From: Pseudonocardia sp. TRM90224
GTDB taxonomy: Bacteria > Actinomycetota > Actinomycetes > Mycobacteriales > Pseudonocardiaceae
Assembly (NCBI RefSeq): GCF_021245725.1
Contig: NZ_JAJGSX010000003.1
Location: 558,001 to 622,000 of the forward strand
Length of the DNA stretch: 64,000 nucleotides
Reading direction: 5' to 3'
How positions within the stretch are numbered: position 1 is the stretch's first letter; every line of letters starts with the position of its first letter. The position numbers and the translations under genes were made by a program. The notes under the pieces are model-generated. The model made no database searches and was not told the origin of the DNA. It saw nothing but the letters and a program-made list of their open reading frames with translations. Shown here piece by piece: positions 26,128 to 36,772 of this stretch.

Positions 26128-27129
26128 GTGAACGGATCCGGCGCGGCCGGCGAGGTGCGACGGGCCGTGCTCGCCGCGCACCGCGCCCTGCCGGCGGCCA
26201 ACCGGGCCGCACCGGTACTGGTGGCCTGCTCCGGCGGGGCCGACTCGCTCGCGCTGGCCGCGGCCGCCGTATCGGCGGGGCTGCGGGTGCACGCGGCCGT
26301 CGTCGACCACGGGTTGCAGCCCGGCTCCGCGCGGCAGGCGGCGATCACGTCCGACGCGCTCGTCGGGCTCGGCGTCGTCAGCGCGGTGCATGCGATCAAG
26401 GTCGACGGGCCCGGTGGTCCGGAAGCCGCGGCCCGGCGCGGCCGGTACGCGGCGCTGCGTGCTGCGCGGCCGCACCCCGATTCGCCGGTGCTGCTCGGCC
26501 ACACCCTCGACGACCAGGCCGAGACGGTGCTGCTCGGGCTCGGCCGCGGCTCTGGGCCGCGCTCGATCGCCGGCATGCGCGAGTGGGACGAGCCGTGGCT
26601 GCGGCCGCTGCTCGGCGTGCCGCGGCGGGTGACGGTCGCGGCCTGCGCCGAGCTGGGCCTGACCGCGTGGCAGGACCCGCACAACACCGATCCGCGGTTC
26701 ACCCGCGTGCGGCTGCGCCACGAGGTGCTGCCGTTGATGGAGGACGTCCTCGCCGGCGGGGTCGCCGCCGCGCTCGCGCGCACCGCGGCGCAGCTGCGCG
26801 AGGACGCGGATGCGCTCGACGCCATCGCGGCCGAGCGGCTGGATGAAGCCGTAGACGGCAACACCGTGCTCCTCGCGCCGCTCGTGGGCGTGCCCGCGGC
26901 CGTCCGGCGCCGCGTGCTGCGGCTGTGGCTGGTCGACCGCGGTGTGAGCAGCCTCACCGACCTGCACCTTCGCGCGGCCGAGCGGTATGTGACCGAAGGC
27001 CCCGATCGGGGCGGTGCGGCACTCCCCGGTGGGTTGGAGCTGGTGCGCGAGCGTGGCAGGCTCGCGGTGCGCCCGGTCAGCAGAGCGCCCCGACCCCCTC
27101 TGGAGGACGTTTCTCGTGTACGACGGTGA
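26128..27129 (+). CDS. tilS: tRNA(Ile)-lysidine synthase
   Basis: ATP-dependent enzyme that converts C34 of the CAU-anticodon tRNA-Ile to lysidine, which makes AUA decoding possible. The PP-loop SGGADS is at residues 35-40, followed by [25 protein letters not shown] and [13 protein letters not shown]. The 333 aa match the short actinobacterial form. Start GTG lies two bases after the metalloprotease stop, and the end overlaps hpt by 14 bases. Confidence 0.93.
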   Translation: MNGSGAAGEVRRAVLAAHRALPAANRAAPVLVACSGGADSLALAAAAVSAGLRVHAAVVDHGLQPGSARQAAITSDALVGLGVVSAVHAIKVDGPGGPEAAARRGRYAALRAARPHPDSPVLLGHTLDDQAETVLLGLGRGSGPRSIAGMREWDEPWLRPLLGVPRRVTVAACAELGLTAWQDPHNTDPRFTRVRLRHEVLPLMEDVLAGGVAAALARTAAQLREDADALDAIAAERLDEAVDGNTVLLAPLVGVPAAVRRRVLRLWLVDRGVSSLTDLHLRAAERYVTEGPDRGGAALPGGLELVRERGRLAVRPVSRAPRPPLEDVSRVRR

Positions 27130-27679
27130 CATCGCCTCGACGCTGGTCACCGAGCAGGCGATCCGGGGGAAGACGGCCGAGCTCGCCGAGCAGATCGGCG
27201 CCGACTACGCAGCCGGTGCCAACGGCATCCTCCCCGACTCGGACCTCCTGCTCGTCGGCGTCCTCAAGGGCGCTGTCATGTTCATGACCGACCTCGCGCG
27301 GGCGCTCCCGATGCCCGTGCAGCTGGAGTTCATGGCCGTCAGCTCGTACGGGTCGGCCACGTCGTCGTCCGGTGTGGTGCGGATCCTCAAGGACCTCGAC
27401 CGCGACATCGCCGGCCGCAACGTCCTGATCGTCGAGGACATCATCGACTCGGGCCTGACGTTGTCCTGGCTGCTCAAGAACCTGGAGTCGCGCCAGCCGG
27501 CGTCGCTGGAGATCTGCGCACTGCTGCGCAAGCCCGACGCCGTGAAGGTCGACGTCCCGGTCAAGTACGTGGGCTTCGACATCCCCAACGAGTTCGTCGT
27601 CGGCTACGGGCTCGACTACGCCGAGCGCTACCGCGACCTGCCCTTCATCGGCACCCTCGACCCAAAGGTCTACGCCTAG
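27116..27679 (+). CDS. hpt: Hypoxanthine phosphoribosyltransferase
   Basis: Purine salvage enzyme joining hypoxanthine or guanine to PRPP in the cytosol. The PRPP-binding motif [17 protein letters not shown] is intact, and [14 protein letters not shown] and [12 protein letters not shown] are conserved. 187 aa is normal. GTG 27116 has GGAGG about ten bases upstream and overlaps tilS, so the two are translated together. Confidence 0.95.
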   Translation: MYDGDIASTLVTEQAIRGKTAELAEQIGADYAAGANGILPDSDLLLVGVLKGAVMFMTDLARALPMPVQLEFMAVSSYGSATSSSGVVRILKDLDRDIAGRNVLIVEDIIDSGLTLSWLLKNLESRQPASLEICALLRKPDAVKVDVPVKYVGFDIPNEFVVGYGLDYAERYRDLPFIGTLDPKVYA

Positions 27680-27720
27680 ATCCTGACGTCCCGTTGGGCA
27701 GTGCGAGGCCGGGCGAGGTG

Positions 27721-27771
27721 CCTGGAAAGCCACTTTCCAGGCGTGTGGAGCCGGCAACGTGGCTTTCCCGG
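27721..27771. repeat. Family C double palindrome, copy C2 (divergent)
   Basis: CCTGGAAAG-CCA-CTTTCCAGG (27721-27741) is a perfect palindrome. A second, imperfect half follows to 27771 (CCGGCAACGTGGCTTTCCCGG). Outer bases differ from other copies but the AAAGCCACTTT centre is kept. Located in the hpt/protease convergent gap; the rest of 27772-27905 shows no gene. Confidence 0.7.
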
Positions 27772-27905
27772 CAACGTGTGCGTCCCGCCCGCAATCCACG
27801 CTGTCATCAGGTGAATCGCCGCAGCCATCGCGGTAGCTCGCCCTCCCTCAACCTCCGGGGTGAGCTGCCCCGGGTGCCGCCGCAGCACAGGCCCCCGGAA
27901 CGGCG

Positions 27906-27937
27906 ACGGCCCGCCCGGGGGTTCCCGGGCGGGCCGT
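27906..27937. terminator. Strong stem-loop terminator after the secreted protease
   Basis: Perfect 14-bp stem ACGGCCCGCCCGGG (27906-27919, 27924-27937) with a four-base GGTT loop, 25 bases after the protease stop on the minus strand. Confidence 0.8.
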
Positions 27938-27962
27938 CCGCGGCCTCGTGCGGCCGGTTCTC

Positions 27963-28874
27963 CTACGCGGGGAGCGGAGGTACTGCGGGGATGGCGAGCA
28001 GGTCGAGCGGGATGCCCACCGGGGTCGGGGTGAACGGCTTCTCGCCGTCGACGAGAGTCACCCCGAGGTCGGTGTTGGCGTTCGCGTACTCCAGCGCGCC
28101 GGCGAGGTCGGCGATGCCGTTGCTCACCGGCAGCGGCGCCAGGTTGAGCGTGGAGAGCACGCCGAACGCCCGGCCCGAGCTGTCGACGAACCCGCTGCCG
28201 GAGTCGCCGGGGATGCCCGGGGTGAGGGTGTAGACCTCGTGGCTGAGGCCGCTGGGGTGCTCGGTGGCGAGGATGCCGGTCTTCGGGCTGAGCGCGCCGA
28301 TGCCCAGGCGCAGCGGCGAGTTGCCGTAGCTGTAGACCTGCTCGCCCGTCTTGAGGGCGTCGGTCCGGATGCCCGTCGGGCCGCCGAAGTAGGGCACGGT
28401 CGGGTCGACGTCGGCCACGTCGGCCGGGTCGATCTCGACGAGCGCGAAGTCGTTGAAGGCACAGAGGTCGGGGTCGGTCTCACCCTTCGCCTGCATCGTC
28501 ACCCATGAGCTGTAGGCGAGCGTGCCAGCGCGCTCCGTGCCGTCCTCGGCCTTGATCGTCACCTTCGTGCCGATGCCGCCGGTCCCGGAGTCGCAGCCGT
28601 TGGTCTCCGTCGCGCTCCCGGTGCCGGCGCAGTGCGCGGCCTGCCCGATGAACGTCCGGCCGCCGCCCGTGAAGATGAAGTTGGTGGTGCAGGCACCGCC
28701 GCCCTCGGTGTCGGTGACGACGCCCGGGTGGATCGCGCCGGCCGCCGGGGCGGGGGCCGATGGGAACGCCGCCGGTGCGGGCGCCGCTGCCGCGGTCGGC
28801 GCGAGCACCGCGCCGAGCACAACCACCCCGGCCGCGGTCATCGCCGCCGTGGTCCCCCGAAGCCTCAACGTCAT
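27963..28874 (-). CDS. Secreted trypsin-like serine protease (S1 family)
   Basis: Exported chymotrypsin-fold protein of 303 aa. The N-terminal signal peptide (about residues 1-31, ending TAAAAPAP) has a charged start and a hydrophobic core. The catalytic triad is visible: H81 in AAHCAG, D142 in FNDFALVEID and S225 in PGDSGSG. Four cysteines could form disulfides. Substrate unknown. GGGGGAG lies upstream of the ATG. It interrupts the hpt-ftsH order, so it is an accessory gene. Confidence 0.88.
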   Translation of the reverse strand: MTLRLRGTTAAMTAAGVVVLGAVLAPTAAAAPAPAAFPSAPAPAAGAIHPGVVTDTEGGGACTTNFIFTGGGRTFIGQAAHCAGTGSATETNGCDSGTGGIGTKVTIKAEDGTERAGTLAYSSWVTMQAKGETDPDLCAFNDFALVEIDPADVADVDPTVPYFGGPTGIRTDALKTGEQVYSYGNSPLRLGIGALSPKTGILATEHPSGLSHEVYTLTPGIPGDSGSGFVDSSGRAFGVLSTLNLAPLPVSNGIADLAGALEYANANTDLGVTLVDGEKPFTPTPVGIPLDLLAIPAVPPLPA

Positions 28875-29210
28875 CTGCGCTCCCCCTGCCGCGGTCGCCC
28901 GCGATCGATCTCCATCGCCGCGTGGTTAACGATCGGGATCGCAGAGGGATACCCCGTGCTGTAACACGCCGGACGCGCAGCGCAACACGCCGCTGGAAGC
29001 ACTGTTCAGGCCGGTGGACGCGCGGGAACCGGACAAGCCGCCCGTCCGTTGTCGAGTGGCACGCACCGAACTCGTGGTGCGAGGTCAGCGCCGCGGCGCG
29101 ACCCGGCTGACGGCCCGCTATCCTGGAGGACTCGGGGCCGGTCAGCGCGCTGTGCCGCTGCCTGCCGAAACTCGCCAGAGAGGGTGAAGGCCGCCAGAGG
29201 CCGATGCTGC
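28875..29210. promoter_or_regulatory. Divergent intergenic region of the protease and ftsH
   Basis: No gene seen. On the plus strand TATCCT (29119-29124) is a plausible ftsH -10 box, giving a leader of roughly 80 bases. GTTAACGATCG at 28925-28935 matches half of the TetR operator at 4995-5010 but the second half is poor. No other strong palindrome was found. Confidence 0.4.
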
Positions 29211-31613
29211 ATGGACCGCAAGCGCCTGCTCCGCAATCCATTGATCTGGATCCTCGCTGCGATCCTGGTCTACTTCACCTTCAGCGTGCTCTTCGACGAC
29301 ACCCGCGGTTACTCCAAGGTCGACACGTCCGTCGCGCTGAGCCAGATCGACAGCGGCAACGTCAAGTCGGCCACGGTCGAGGACCGTGAGCAACGGCTCC
29401 GGCTGGAGCTGATCCGGCCGATCGACGTCAACGGCCAGCCCGCCCCGCAGATCATCACGCAGTACCCGGCCGGCACCAGCCTCGCGATCACCGAGAAGCT
29501 GCAGGCCGCGCCCGCCCCGAAGCCGACCTTCGACACGACGGTGCGCCAGGATTCGTTCCTGGTCACGATGCTGATCTACCTCGTGCCGCTCGGCATCGTG
29601 CTGCTGATCCTGTTCTGGATGATGAACAACGCCCAGGGTGGCGGCAACCGGGTGATGTCCTTCGGCAAGTCGAAGGCGAAGCAGCTCACGAAGGACCACC
29701 CGAAGACCACGTTCAGCGATGTCGCGGGGGCCGACGAGGCCGTCGAGGAGCTGTACGAGATCAAGGACTTCCTGCAGAACCCCGGCCGCTACCAGGCCCT
29801 GGGCGCGAAGATCCCGAAGGGCGTGCTGCTCTACGGCCCGCCCGGCACCGGTAAGACGCTGCTGGCGCGCGCCGTCGCCGGCGAGGCCGGGGTGCCGTTC
29901 TACACGATCTCCGGCTCCGACTTCGTCGAGATGTTCGTCGGTGTCGGCGCGAGCCGGGTGCGCGACCTGTTCGAGCAGGCGAAGCAGAACTCCCCCTGCA
30001 TCATCTTCGTCGACGAGATCGACGCCGTCGGACGCCAGCGCGGCGCGGGCCTCGGCGGCGGCCACGACGAGCGCGAGCAGACCCTCAACCAGCTGCTCGT
30101 CGAGATGGACGGGTTCGACGCCCGCGGCGGCATCATCCTGATCGCCGCGACCAACCGCCCCGACATCCTCGACCCCGCGCTACTGCGCCCGGGCCGGTTC
30201 GACCGGCAGATCCCTGTCAGCGCTCCCGACCTCGCCGGGCGGCGCGCGGTGCTCGCCGTCCACGCGAAGGGCAAGCCCTTCTCGAACGACGTCGACTTCA
30301 ACGCGCTGGCCAAGCGCACGGTCGGGATGTCCGGCGCCGACCTCGCCAACGTCATCAACGAGGCCGCGCTGCTCACCGCGCGTGAGAACGGCACGCTGAT
30401 CACCGCGGCCGCGCTCGAGGAGTCGGTCGACCGCGTCGTCGGTGGGCCGCGGCGCAAGGGCAAGATCATCTCCGAGCAGGAGAAGAAGATCACCGCCTAC
30501 CACGAGGGCGGCCACGCGCTCGCAGCCTGGGCGATGCCCGACCTCGAGCCGGTCTACAAGCTCACGATCCTCCCGCGCGGCCGCACCGGCGGCCACGCAC
30601 TGGTCGTCCCCGAGGACGACAAGGGCCTCATGACCCGCTCGGAGATGATCGGGCGGCTGGTGTTCGCGATGGGTGGCCGGTCCGCCGAGGAGCTCGTGTT
30701 CCACGAGCCCACCACGGGTGCGTCGTCCGACATCGACCAGGCCACGAAGATCGCCAAGGCGATGGTCACCGAGTACGGCATGAGCGCCCGCCTCGGCGCG
30801 GTGCGCTACGGCCGCGAGCAGGGCGACCCGTTCCTCGGCCGGTCGATGGGCAACCAGGCCGATTACTCGCTCGAGGTCGCCCACGAGATCGACGAGGAGG
30901 TGCGCGCGCTCATCGAGGCCGCGCACACCGAGGCGTGGGAGATCCTCAACACCTACCGCGACGTGCTCGACGACCTCGTCTTCGAGCTGCTGGAGAAGGA
31001 GACGCTCACCCGCGTCGACCTCGAGCGGATCTTCAACAAGGTCGAGAAGCGGCCGCGGATCACCGCGTTCAACGACTTCGGCGGCCGCACGCCGTCGGAG
31101 AAGCCGCCGATCAAGACCCCGGCCGAGCGCGCGCACGAGCGCGGCGAGCCGTGGCCGCCGCAGATCGAGCCGGCCCGCGACCCGGCACCCGTCGGGTCGT
31201 ACCCCGGCGGCGGCAACGGTGTGCCCACCCCCGGCCCGAACGGCTTCCCGACCGGGCAGCAGCCGCAGCCGGCCCCGGGCGCGCCGACGTGGCAGCCGGT
31301 CGGGCAGCCCAAGTCGGTGCCGCACAACTACGGCGCGCCTCCCGGATGGCGCCCCGCCACCACCCCGTCCGGCCAGAGCTGGCCGCCGGCGGGTCAGTGG
31401 CAGCAGCCACCGCCGAACACCGCACCCATCCCGACGACCCCGCCGCCCGCCCCGCAGGCACAGCCGTGGCAGCAGCAACCGCCGCAGCCACCGGCGGTGG
31501 AGGGCAACGGCAAGGTCGAGTCGCCGGCACCGACCCCGACACCGAAGCCGCAGCAGAGCGGCGAGGAGCCGCGCGAGGGCGGGTCGGGCCAGTCCGAGGA
31601 GGGCTCGCGCTGA
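29211..31613 (+). CDS. ftsH: ATP-dependent zinc metalloprotease FtsH
   Basis: Membrane-bound AAA+ protease that degrades membrane and regulatory proteins. Two membrane helices (residues about 9-27 and 120-140) flank an extracytoplasmic loop. The AAA domain has Walker A GPPGTGKT near residue 209, Walker B IIFVDEID, and the second region of homology [20 protein letters not shown] (20 residues). The zinc site is H431-E-G-G-H435. After about residue 640 a proline- and glutamine-rich tail extends the protein to 800 aa, a feature of actinobacterial FtsH. It is followed by the folate genes. Confidence 0.96.
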   Translation: MDRKRLLRNPLIWILAAILVYFTFSVLFDDTRGYSKVDTSVALSQIDSGNVKSATVEDREQRLRLELIRPIDVNGQPAPQIITQYPAGTSLAITEKLQAAPAPKPTFDTTVRQDSFLVTMLIYLVPLGIVLLILFWMMNNAQGGGNRVMSFGKSKAKQLTKDHPKTTFSDVAGADEAVEELYEIKDFLQNPGRYQALGAKIPKGVLLYGPPGTGKTLLARAVAGEAGVPFYTISGSDFVEMFVGVGASRVRDLFEQAKQNSPCIIFVDEIDAVGRQRGAGLGGGHDEREQTLNQLLVEMDGFDARGGIILIAATNRPDILDPALLRPGRFDRQIPVSAPDLAGRRAVLAVHAKGKPFSNDVDFNALAKRTVGMSGADLANVINEAALLTARENGTLITAAALEESVDRVVGGPRRKGKIISEQEKKITAYHEGGHALAAWAMPDLEPVYKLTILPRGRTGGHALVVPEDDKGLMTRSEMIGRLVFAMGGRSAEELVFHEPTTGASSDIDQATKIAKAMVTEYGMSARLGAVRYGREQGDPFLGRSMGNQADYSLEVAHEIDEEVRALIEAAHTEAWEILNTYRDVLDDLVFELLEKETLTRVDLERIFNKVEKRPRITAFNDFGGRTPSEKPPIKTPAERAHERGEPWPPQIEPARDPAPVGSYPGGGNGVPTPGPNGFPTGQQPQPAPGAPTWQPVGQPKSVPHNYGAPPGWRPATTPSGQSWPPAGQWQQPPPNTAPIPTTPPPAPQAQPWQQQPPQPPAVEGNGKVESPAPTPTPKPQQSGEEPREGGSGQSEEGSR

Positions 31614-31660
31614 GCGCGCGCGCCACCGAGGGCCTGTCGACGACGAACGGAAGGCGGGCC

Positions 31661-32224
31661 ATGGACCGGCCACGCGCGGAGGCCGCGGTCCGGGAGCTGT
31701 TGATCGCCGTCGGTGAGGACCCTGATCGCGAGGGCCTGCGCGACACCCCGTCGCGGGTCGCGCGTGCGTACGAGGAGATCTTCGCGGGGCTCTACGAGAA
31801 CCCCGACGCCGTGCTGGAGAAGACCTTCGACGAGCACCACCAGGAGTTCATCCTGGTGAAGGACATCCCGTTGTTCAGCACGTGCGAACACCACCTCGTG
31901 CCGTTCCACGGGATGGCGCACGTCGGGTACATCCCCAACACCGACGGCCGGGTCACCGGGCTCTCCAAGCTCGCGCGGCTCGTCGACCTGTACGCGCGCC
32001 GGCCGCAGGTGCAGGAGCGGCTGACGGCGCAGGTCGCCGACGCGCTGGTGCGCAGGCTGCAGCCCCGCGGGGTGATCGTGGTGATCGACGCCGAGCACCT
32101 CTGCATGGGCATGCGCGGTGTCCGCAAGCCGGGCGCGCGCACGACGACGTCGGCGGTGCGCGGGCTGCTCCAGTCGTCGCCGTCGTCACGTGCGGAGGCG
32201 TTGTCGCTGATCAGGAGCGGGTGA
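31661..32224 (+). CDS. folE: GTP cyclohydrolase I
   Basis: First enzyme of folate synthesis, turning GTP into dihydroneopterin triphosphate. The zinc and active-site segments [13 protein letters not shown] and [17 protein letters not shown] are intact, with the [13 protein letters not shown] region between. ATG 31661 has GGAAGG upstream and gives 187 aa; the frame is open further upstream over the ftsH end. The folP GTG follows four bases after the stop. Confidence 0.95.
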   Translation: MDRPRAEAAVRELLIAVGEDPDREGLRDTPSRVARAYEEIFAGLYENPDAVLEKTFDEHHQEFILVKDIPLFSTCEHHLVPFHGMAHVGYIPNTDGRVTGLSKLARLVDLYARRPQVQERLTAQVADALVRRLQPRGVIVVIDAEHLCMGMRGVRKPGARTTTSAVRGLLQSSPSSRAEALSLIRSG

Positions 32225-32228
32225 GTCG

Positions 32229-33086
32229 GTGAACGGGCTGCCCGCCCCCGGGCGCTGCGTCGTCATGGGTGTCCTCAACGTCACCCCCGACTCCTTCTCG
32301 GACGGCGGCTGGTACGTCGACCGCGAGCACGCGGTCGCCCACGGCATCGCGATGCACCGCAGCGGCGCCGACCTCGTCGACGTCGGCGGCGAGTCGACCC
32401 GCCCCGGCGCCGGCCGCATCGACGCCGAGGTCGAGAAGGCCAGGGTGCTGCCCGTCATCAAGGACCTCGTCGCCGAAGGCGTGCAGGTCAGCATCGACAC
32501 CACCCGGGCGGTGGTGGCCGAGGCCGCGGTGGCGGCCGGCGCCGTCGTCGTGAACGACGTCTCCGGCGGGCTCGCCGACGAGTCGATGTCGGCCAGCGTC
32601 GCGGCGATGGGCGTGCCGTGGATCCTGATGCACTGGCGCGGGCACAGCGACCGGATGAGCGAGCTCGCGAAGTACCACGACGTCGTCGGTGAGGTCTGCG
32701 ACGAGCTGATGGCTCGGGTCGACGCCGCCATGCTGGCCGGGGTCGACCCGGCGCGGATCGTGCTCGATCCGGGCCTCGGGTTCGCGAAGACGGGCGAGCA
32801 CAACTGGGCGTTGCTGCAGCGCCTCGACGGGCTGCTCGGCCTGGGGTTCCCGGTGCTGGTCGGCGCGTCCCGCAAGCGGTTCCTCGGCCAGCTGCTCGCC
32901 GACGGCGAGGGCAAGCTGCGCCCGCCGGCCGAACGCGAGACCGCGACGGCCGTCATCTCCGGCCTGGCCGCGGTGGCCGGGGCGTGGGGGGTGCGGGTGC
33001 ACGAGGTAGCCGCGTCGCTCGACGCCGTCGCCGTAGCGGCAGCGTGGCGTCGCGGGAGCGCCCAGGAAGGCAGCGCCCCCGGATGA
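32229..33086 (+). CDS. folP: Dihydropteroate synthase
   Basis: Couples the pterin diphosphate with p-aminobenzoate, the sulfonamide target. It has [34 protein letters not shown]-like [22 protein letters not shown] and GASRKRFLG in the usual order over 285 aa. GTG start; the stop overlaps the folB ATG (ATGA). Part of a tight folE-P-B-K operon. Confidence 0.95.
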   Translation: MNGLPAPGRCVVMGVLNVTPDSFSDGGWYVDREHAVAHGIAMHRSGADLVDVGGESTRPGAGRIDAEVEKARVLPVIKDLVAEGVQVSIDTTRAVVAEAAVAAGAVVVNDVSGGLADESMSASVAAMGVPWILMHWRGHSDRMSELAKYHDVVGEVCDELMARVDAAMLAGVDPARIVLDPGLGFAKTGEHNWALLQRLDGLLGLGFPVLVGASRKRFLGQLLADGEGKLRPPAERETATAVISGLAAVAGAWGVRVHEVAASLDAVAVAAAWRRGSAQEGSAPG

Positions 33087-33457
33087 CCGACCGCATCGAC
33101 CTCCGTGGCCTGCGGGTGCGCGGCCACCACGGCGTCTACGACCACGAGCGGCGCGACGGGCAGGACTTCGTCGTCGACGTGCGGGTGTGGCTCGACCTCG
33201 CCCCCGCAGCCGCGTCGGACGACGTCGCCGACACCGTCCATTACGGGGAGCTCGCGCAGCGCGTCGCCGCGATCGTGGGCGGCGAGCCCTGCGACCTGAT
33301 CGAGACGGTTGCCGCGCGCGTCGCCGACGAGGTCCTCACCGATCAGCGCGTGCTGGCCACCGAGGTCACCCTCCACAAGCCGGACGCGCCGATCCCGCTC
33401 GAGTTCGCCGACGTCGCCGTCGTGATCACCCGCCACCGGAAGGCGCCGACACCATGA
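33083..33457 (+). CDS. folB: Dihydroneopterin aldolase
   Basis: Cleaves dihydroneopterin to the hydroxymethyl pterin and glycolaldehyde. Small 124-aa tunnelling fold protein with [20 protein letters not shown] at the N-terminus, [10 protein letters not shown] and a conserved [14 protein letters not shown] overlaps the folP stop and its TGA overlaps the folK ATG. Confidence 0.93.
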   Translation: MTDRIDLRGLRVRGHHGVYDHERRDGQDFVVDVRVWLDLAPAAASDDVADTVHYGELAQRVAAIVGGEPCDLIETVAARVADEVLTDQRVLATEVTLHKPDAPIPLEFADVAVVITRHRKAPTP

Positions 33458-33951
33458 CCCGCGCGGTGCTCTCGCTCGGCTCCAACCTCGGCGACCGGTT
33501 CAGCTACCTGCGGGGCGCCGTCGAAGGGTTCGCCGGCGTGCTCGTCGCGGCATCGCCCGTGTACGAGACCGAGCCGTGGGGCGGCGTCGATCAGGACGAC
33601 TTCCTCAACGCCGTGCTGCTCGTCGAGGACAACACGACCGACGAGTGGGGCTGGTTGCGCCGCGGCCAGGCCCTGGAGGACGCCGCGGGCCGGGTCCGGG
33701 AGGTGCGCTGGGGGCCACGCACGCTCGACGTCGACATCGTGACTGTCGACGGTGTGCTCAGCGCCGACCCCGAGCTGCTGCTGCCGCACCCCGGCACCCC
33801 GGAGCGGGCGACGGTGCTGCGGCCGTGGCTCGACATCGACCCCCACGCCGTGCTGCCCGGCCACGGCTCGGTCGCCGCGCTGCTGACCGCGCTCGGTACG
33901 TCGGCGGAGGAGACCATGACCCGCCGCGACGACCTCGTGCTGCTCCCATGA
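33454..33951 (+). CDS. folK: 2-amino-4-hydroxy-6-hydroxymethyldihydropteridine diphosphokinase
   Basis: Transfers pyrophosphate from ATP to the pterin that FolP uses. Signature motifs [28 protein letters not shown] and [15 protein letters not shown] are present, with [20 protein letters not shown] closing. 165 aa, normal for the family. The start overlaps folB and the end overlaps the DUF3180 gene. Confidence 0.95.
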   Translation: MTRAVLSLGSNLGDRFSYLRGAVEGFAGVLVAASPVYETEPWGGVDQDDFLNAVLLVEDNTTDEWGWLRRGQALEDAAGRVREVRWGPRTLDVDIVTVDGVLSADPELLLPHPGTPERATVLRPWLDIDPHAVLPGHGSVAALLTALGTSAEETMTRRDDLVLLP

Positions 33952-34394
33952 CGCCCATGACTCCCACCCGGCCACGCGACCTGCTCGCCGCAGGCCTGCT
34001 CGCGCTGCTCGTCGCGAACATCCTGGTGCGGATGACCTACGGCTCCCTCCCGTCGATCCCGCTCTTCGCGGGCGCGACGCTGGGTGTGCTCGGCATCGCG
34101 GAGCTGCTCGGCGGCAACTCGCTGCGCGCGCGGATCAAGCGCAAACCGGGGACCAACCCGATCCAGCCGCTGGTCGCGGCGCGTGCCGTCGTCGTGGCGA
34201 AGGCGTCGGCGATGGCGGGGGCCATCGTCGCGGGCGCGTGGGCCGGCCTGCTCGCGCACGTGCTGCCGAACAGCGCCACGGTGACCGCCGCCGCCTCCGA
34301 CACGGCGTCCGCGCTCGTCGGACTGGTGTCCGCGCTGGTGCTCGTCGGCGGGGCGTTGTGGCTCGAACGGTGTTGCCGCGCACCGGAGGAATGA
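33948..34394 (+). CDS. DUF3180 membrane protein
   Basis: A 148-aa protein with four predicted membrane helices (starting about residues 12, 35, 78 and 115). It sits directly after folK as in M. tuberculosis (Rv3605c) and most actinobacteria, and its ATG overlaps the folK stop. Function unknown; operon position suggests a link with folate or envelope processes, but no motif supports this. Confidence 0.88.
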   Translation: MTPMTPTRPRDLLAAGLLALLVANILVRMTYGSLPSIPLFAGATLGVLGIAELLGGNSLRARIKRKPGTNPIQPLVAARAVVVAKASAMAGAIVAGAWAGLLAHVLPNSATVTAAASDTASALVGLVSALVLVGGALWLERCCRAPEE

Positions 34395-34414
34395 CCGCAC
34401 CCTGCTCCGACCCG

Positions 34415-34429
34415 TAGGCTCTGCCGACA
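34415..34429 (+). promoter_or_regulatory. Leaderless-type promoter of the PrsW-like gene
   Basis: TAGGCT (34415-34420) lies eight bases before ATG 34429 and there is no ribosome binding site. The same hexamer precedes the genes at 13654 and 50301. Confidence 0.45.
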
Positions 34430-35760
34430 TGGTGCAGGCGTTGACGGGGCGGACGGCGATGCTGCCCACCCCTGGCCGGCAACGCCGCGGCGTGCTGGGC
34501 CCTGTGGTCGGGCTGGTCGCGCTCGGGATCTGCGGGCTGATCGTGCTCGGGATCGTGAGCAACAGCGTCGGTGTCGGCGGGATCGTGGTCGGCGCGATAT
34601 GCGCGCTGCTGCCCGTCGGGCCGGTCGTTGCCGTGTTCCTGTGGATCGACCGGTGGGAGCCGGAACCGCCCAGCCTGCTGCTTTTCGCCTTCCTGTGGGG
34701 CGCGTGCTTCTCCGCGCTGACGGCGCTGCTGATCAACTCGGGGGCCGCGCTGGTGCTCGAAACGGTCCTCGGGAACGGCAGCGGCGACATCTACGGCGCT
34801 GTTGCGGTCGCGCCCATCGTCGAGGAGGCCGTCAAGGGCGTCTTCCTCGTCGGCCTGCTGATGTTCCGCCCGCGCGAGTTCGACGGGATCGTCGACGGCA
34901 TCGTGTACGCGGGGCTCGTTGCGGCCGGGTTCGCGTTCACCGAGAACATCCTCTACTTCGGTCGCGCGTTCGCCGAGGCCGGAATGGGCGAAGAGAGCCT
35001 GAGCGTGCTGAGCGTGCTGTTCGTGCGCGGGGTGCTATCCCCGTTCGCGCACCCGCTCTTCACCGCGATGACCGGGATCGCGGCGGGCATCGCCGCCACC
35101 AACCGCAGCGTCGGGCTGCGGATCGTCGTGATCGGCGCCGGTTACATCGTTGCGGTCGCGCTGCACGCGCTGTGGAACTCGTCGGCGACGTTCCTGCAGG
35201 ACGGGTTCTTCTGGGTCTACCTCTTCATCATGGTCCCGGTGTTCGCGGCCATGGTGATCGTCGTGATCTGGCAACGCCGACGCGAGCAACAGACGGTTGC
35301 CGCGCAGCTCCCCGGGTTCGCGCAGGCCGGGTGGATCGCGCCGAGCGAGATCCAGCTCCTGTCCAGCATGGCCGGTCGGCGAGGCTGGCAGGCCGCGGTG
35401 CGGAGGCGTTCCGGCAAGAAGGTCTCCAAGGCCGTCTCGGAGTACCAGGCGGCCGTCACCGAGCTGGCGTTCCTGCGGTCCAAGATGGCACGTGGCGCCG
35501 TCGGTGCCTCGGGTGCGCTCTGGCACGACGAGGCCGTCGCCGCGCTGCGCAGGGCCCGGCTGAAGGCCGTGGGGCACCCGGAGGCACTCACGGTCGCTCT
35601 GCGGCATCACGGGCCTGCCAACAACCCCGGCTGGCAACCGCCGCCGCCCGGGCCGCCGCCGCGCGCGCCCGGCCCGCTCCCGCCGCAGTACCCGGGTTGG
35701 CAGCCGCCGCCGCTCCCGCCCAACCAGCCCCCGCAGAGCTGGCCGTACCAGCAGCGATGA
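34429..35760 (+). CDS. PrsW-family intramembrane metalloprotease
   Basis: Multi-helix membrane protein of 443 aa. The PrsW landmarks are in order: PIVEEAVKG (glutamates of the metal site), FAFTENILYFG, then PFAHPLFTAMTG and ALHALWNSSA with the metal histidines. PrsW members cleave anti-sigma factors or other membrane proteins; the target here is unknown. The last 60 residues are proline- and glutamine-rich and cytosolic. It begins 34 bases after the DUF3180 gene with its own promoter-like box. Confidence 0.85.
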   Translation: MVQALTGRTAMLPTPGRQRRGVLGPVVGLVALGICGLIVLGIVSNSVGVGGIVVGAICALLPVGPVVAVFLWIDRWEPEPPSLLLFAFLWGACFSALTALLINSGAALVLETVLGNGSGDIYGAVAVAPIVEEAVKGVFLVGLLMFRPREFDGIVDGIVYAGLVAAGFAFTENILYFGRAFAEAGMGEESLSVLSVLFVRGVLSPFAHPLFTAMTGIAAGIAATNRSVGLRIVVIGAGYIVAVALHALWNSSATFLQDGFFWVYLFIMVPVFAAMVIVVIWQRRREQQTVAAQLPGFAQAGWIAPSEIQLLSSMAGRRGWQAAVRRRSGKKVSKAVSEYQAAVTELAFLRSKMARGAVGASGALWHDEAVAALRRARLKAVGHPEALTVALRHHGPANNPGWQPPPPGPPPRAPGPLPPQYPGWQPPPLPPNQPPQSWPYQQR

Positions 35761-35878
35761 AACCGCCACCCGCTGTGGTGAAGCCCGTCACGGGGCGTCG
35801 CCGCGAGCGGGGCCGCTGTCTACGCTGACCCCGTCGTCCGGTACCCGCATCGCGGGACTGGAACGGGAGGAGCTGGTC

Positions 35879-36772
35879 ATGGACGCAGGCAGGCCTGCTC
35901 GGCTCGCGGTCGGGGTCGTCTCGGCCGGTCGGGTCGGAGCCGTCGTCGGGGCCGCTTGGGCCGCCGCTGGACACCACGTCGTGGCGACGTCCGGCGTCTC
36001 CCGCGACTCGGTCAAACGTGCCGCCGCGTTGCTGCCCGACGTTCCGCTCCGTCCACCGGACGAGGTGGTCGCCGGCGCGGACCTCGCGCTGCTCGCCGTG
36101 CCCGACGACGTGCTGCCGGGCCTCGTCCGCGGGCTCGCGGCCGCAGGTAGCTTCCGGCCTGGGCAGATCGTCGTCCACACGTCCGGAGCGCACGGGGTGG
36201 CCGTTCTCGCCCCGGCCGCCGAGCACGGCGTGCTCCCGCTCGCGCTGCACCCCGTGATGACGTTCACCGGGCGCACCGAGGACGTCAACCGGCTCGCGAG
36301 CTGCAGCGTCGGCGTGACGGCAACGGCGGGTGACGAGGCGGCGTGGAGCGTCGGCGAGGCACTGGTCGTCGAGATGGGCGCCGAACCGGTGCGGATCGAG
36401 GAGCGGGTGCGCCCGCTCTACCACGCGGCGCTGGCGCACGGGGCGAACCACCTGGTCACGCTCGTGCGCGACTGCGTCGAAACGCTCGAACGGGCCGGCA
36501 TCAGCCCGGCCGAGCGGCTGGTCGCCCCGCTGCTCTCGGCCGCGCTGGACAACGCGCTGCGCCATGGCGACCGGGCGCTCACCGGTCCGGTCGCGCGGGG
36601 CGACGTCGAGACGGTGCGTGCCCACCTCCGCGAGCTCGGCGCGGTCGACAAGGATCTCGTCGAGACCTACCGCGTCCTCGCCGGGCGCACCGCACGGCGG
36701 GCCGCCGGCGCGGGCCTGCTTCCCGACTCCGCCGCACACGACGTGCTCGCCACCCTCGAGGAGGGACCATGA
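35879..36772 (+). CDS. Rossmann-fold DUF2520 oxidoreductase-like protein
   Basis: A 297-aa cytosolic protein with an N-terminal NAD(P)-binding fold ([20 protein letters not shown], about residues 10-30) and a C-terminal helical DUF2520 domain ([17 protein letters not shown]). It corresponds to M. tuberculosis Rv3603c, which also precedes panC. It resembles ketopantoate reductase and 6-phosphogluconate dehydrogenase folds, so a role near pantothenate synthesis is plausible but unproven. GGGAGGAG precedes the ATG; the stop overlaps panC. Confidence 0.88.
   Translation: MDAGRPARLAVGVVSAGRVGAVVGAAWAAAGHHVVATSGVSRDSVKRAAALLPDVPLRPPDEVVAGADLALLAVPDDVLPGLVRGLAAAGSFRPGQIVVHTSGAHGVAVLAPAAEHGVLPLALHPVMTFTGRTEDVNRLASCSVGVTATAGDEAAWSVGEALVVEMGAEPVRIEERVRPLYHAALAHGANHLVTLVRDCVETLERAGISPAERLVAPLLSAALDNALRHGDRALTGPVARGDVETVRAHLRELGAVDKDLVETYRVLAGRTARRAAGAGLLPDSAAHDVLATLEEGP

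Noticed and set aside
31613..31660. N-terminal extension of FolE into the ftsH end
   Set aside because: Only non-ATG codons or no ribosome binding site; ATG 31661 has GGAAGG and normal length.
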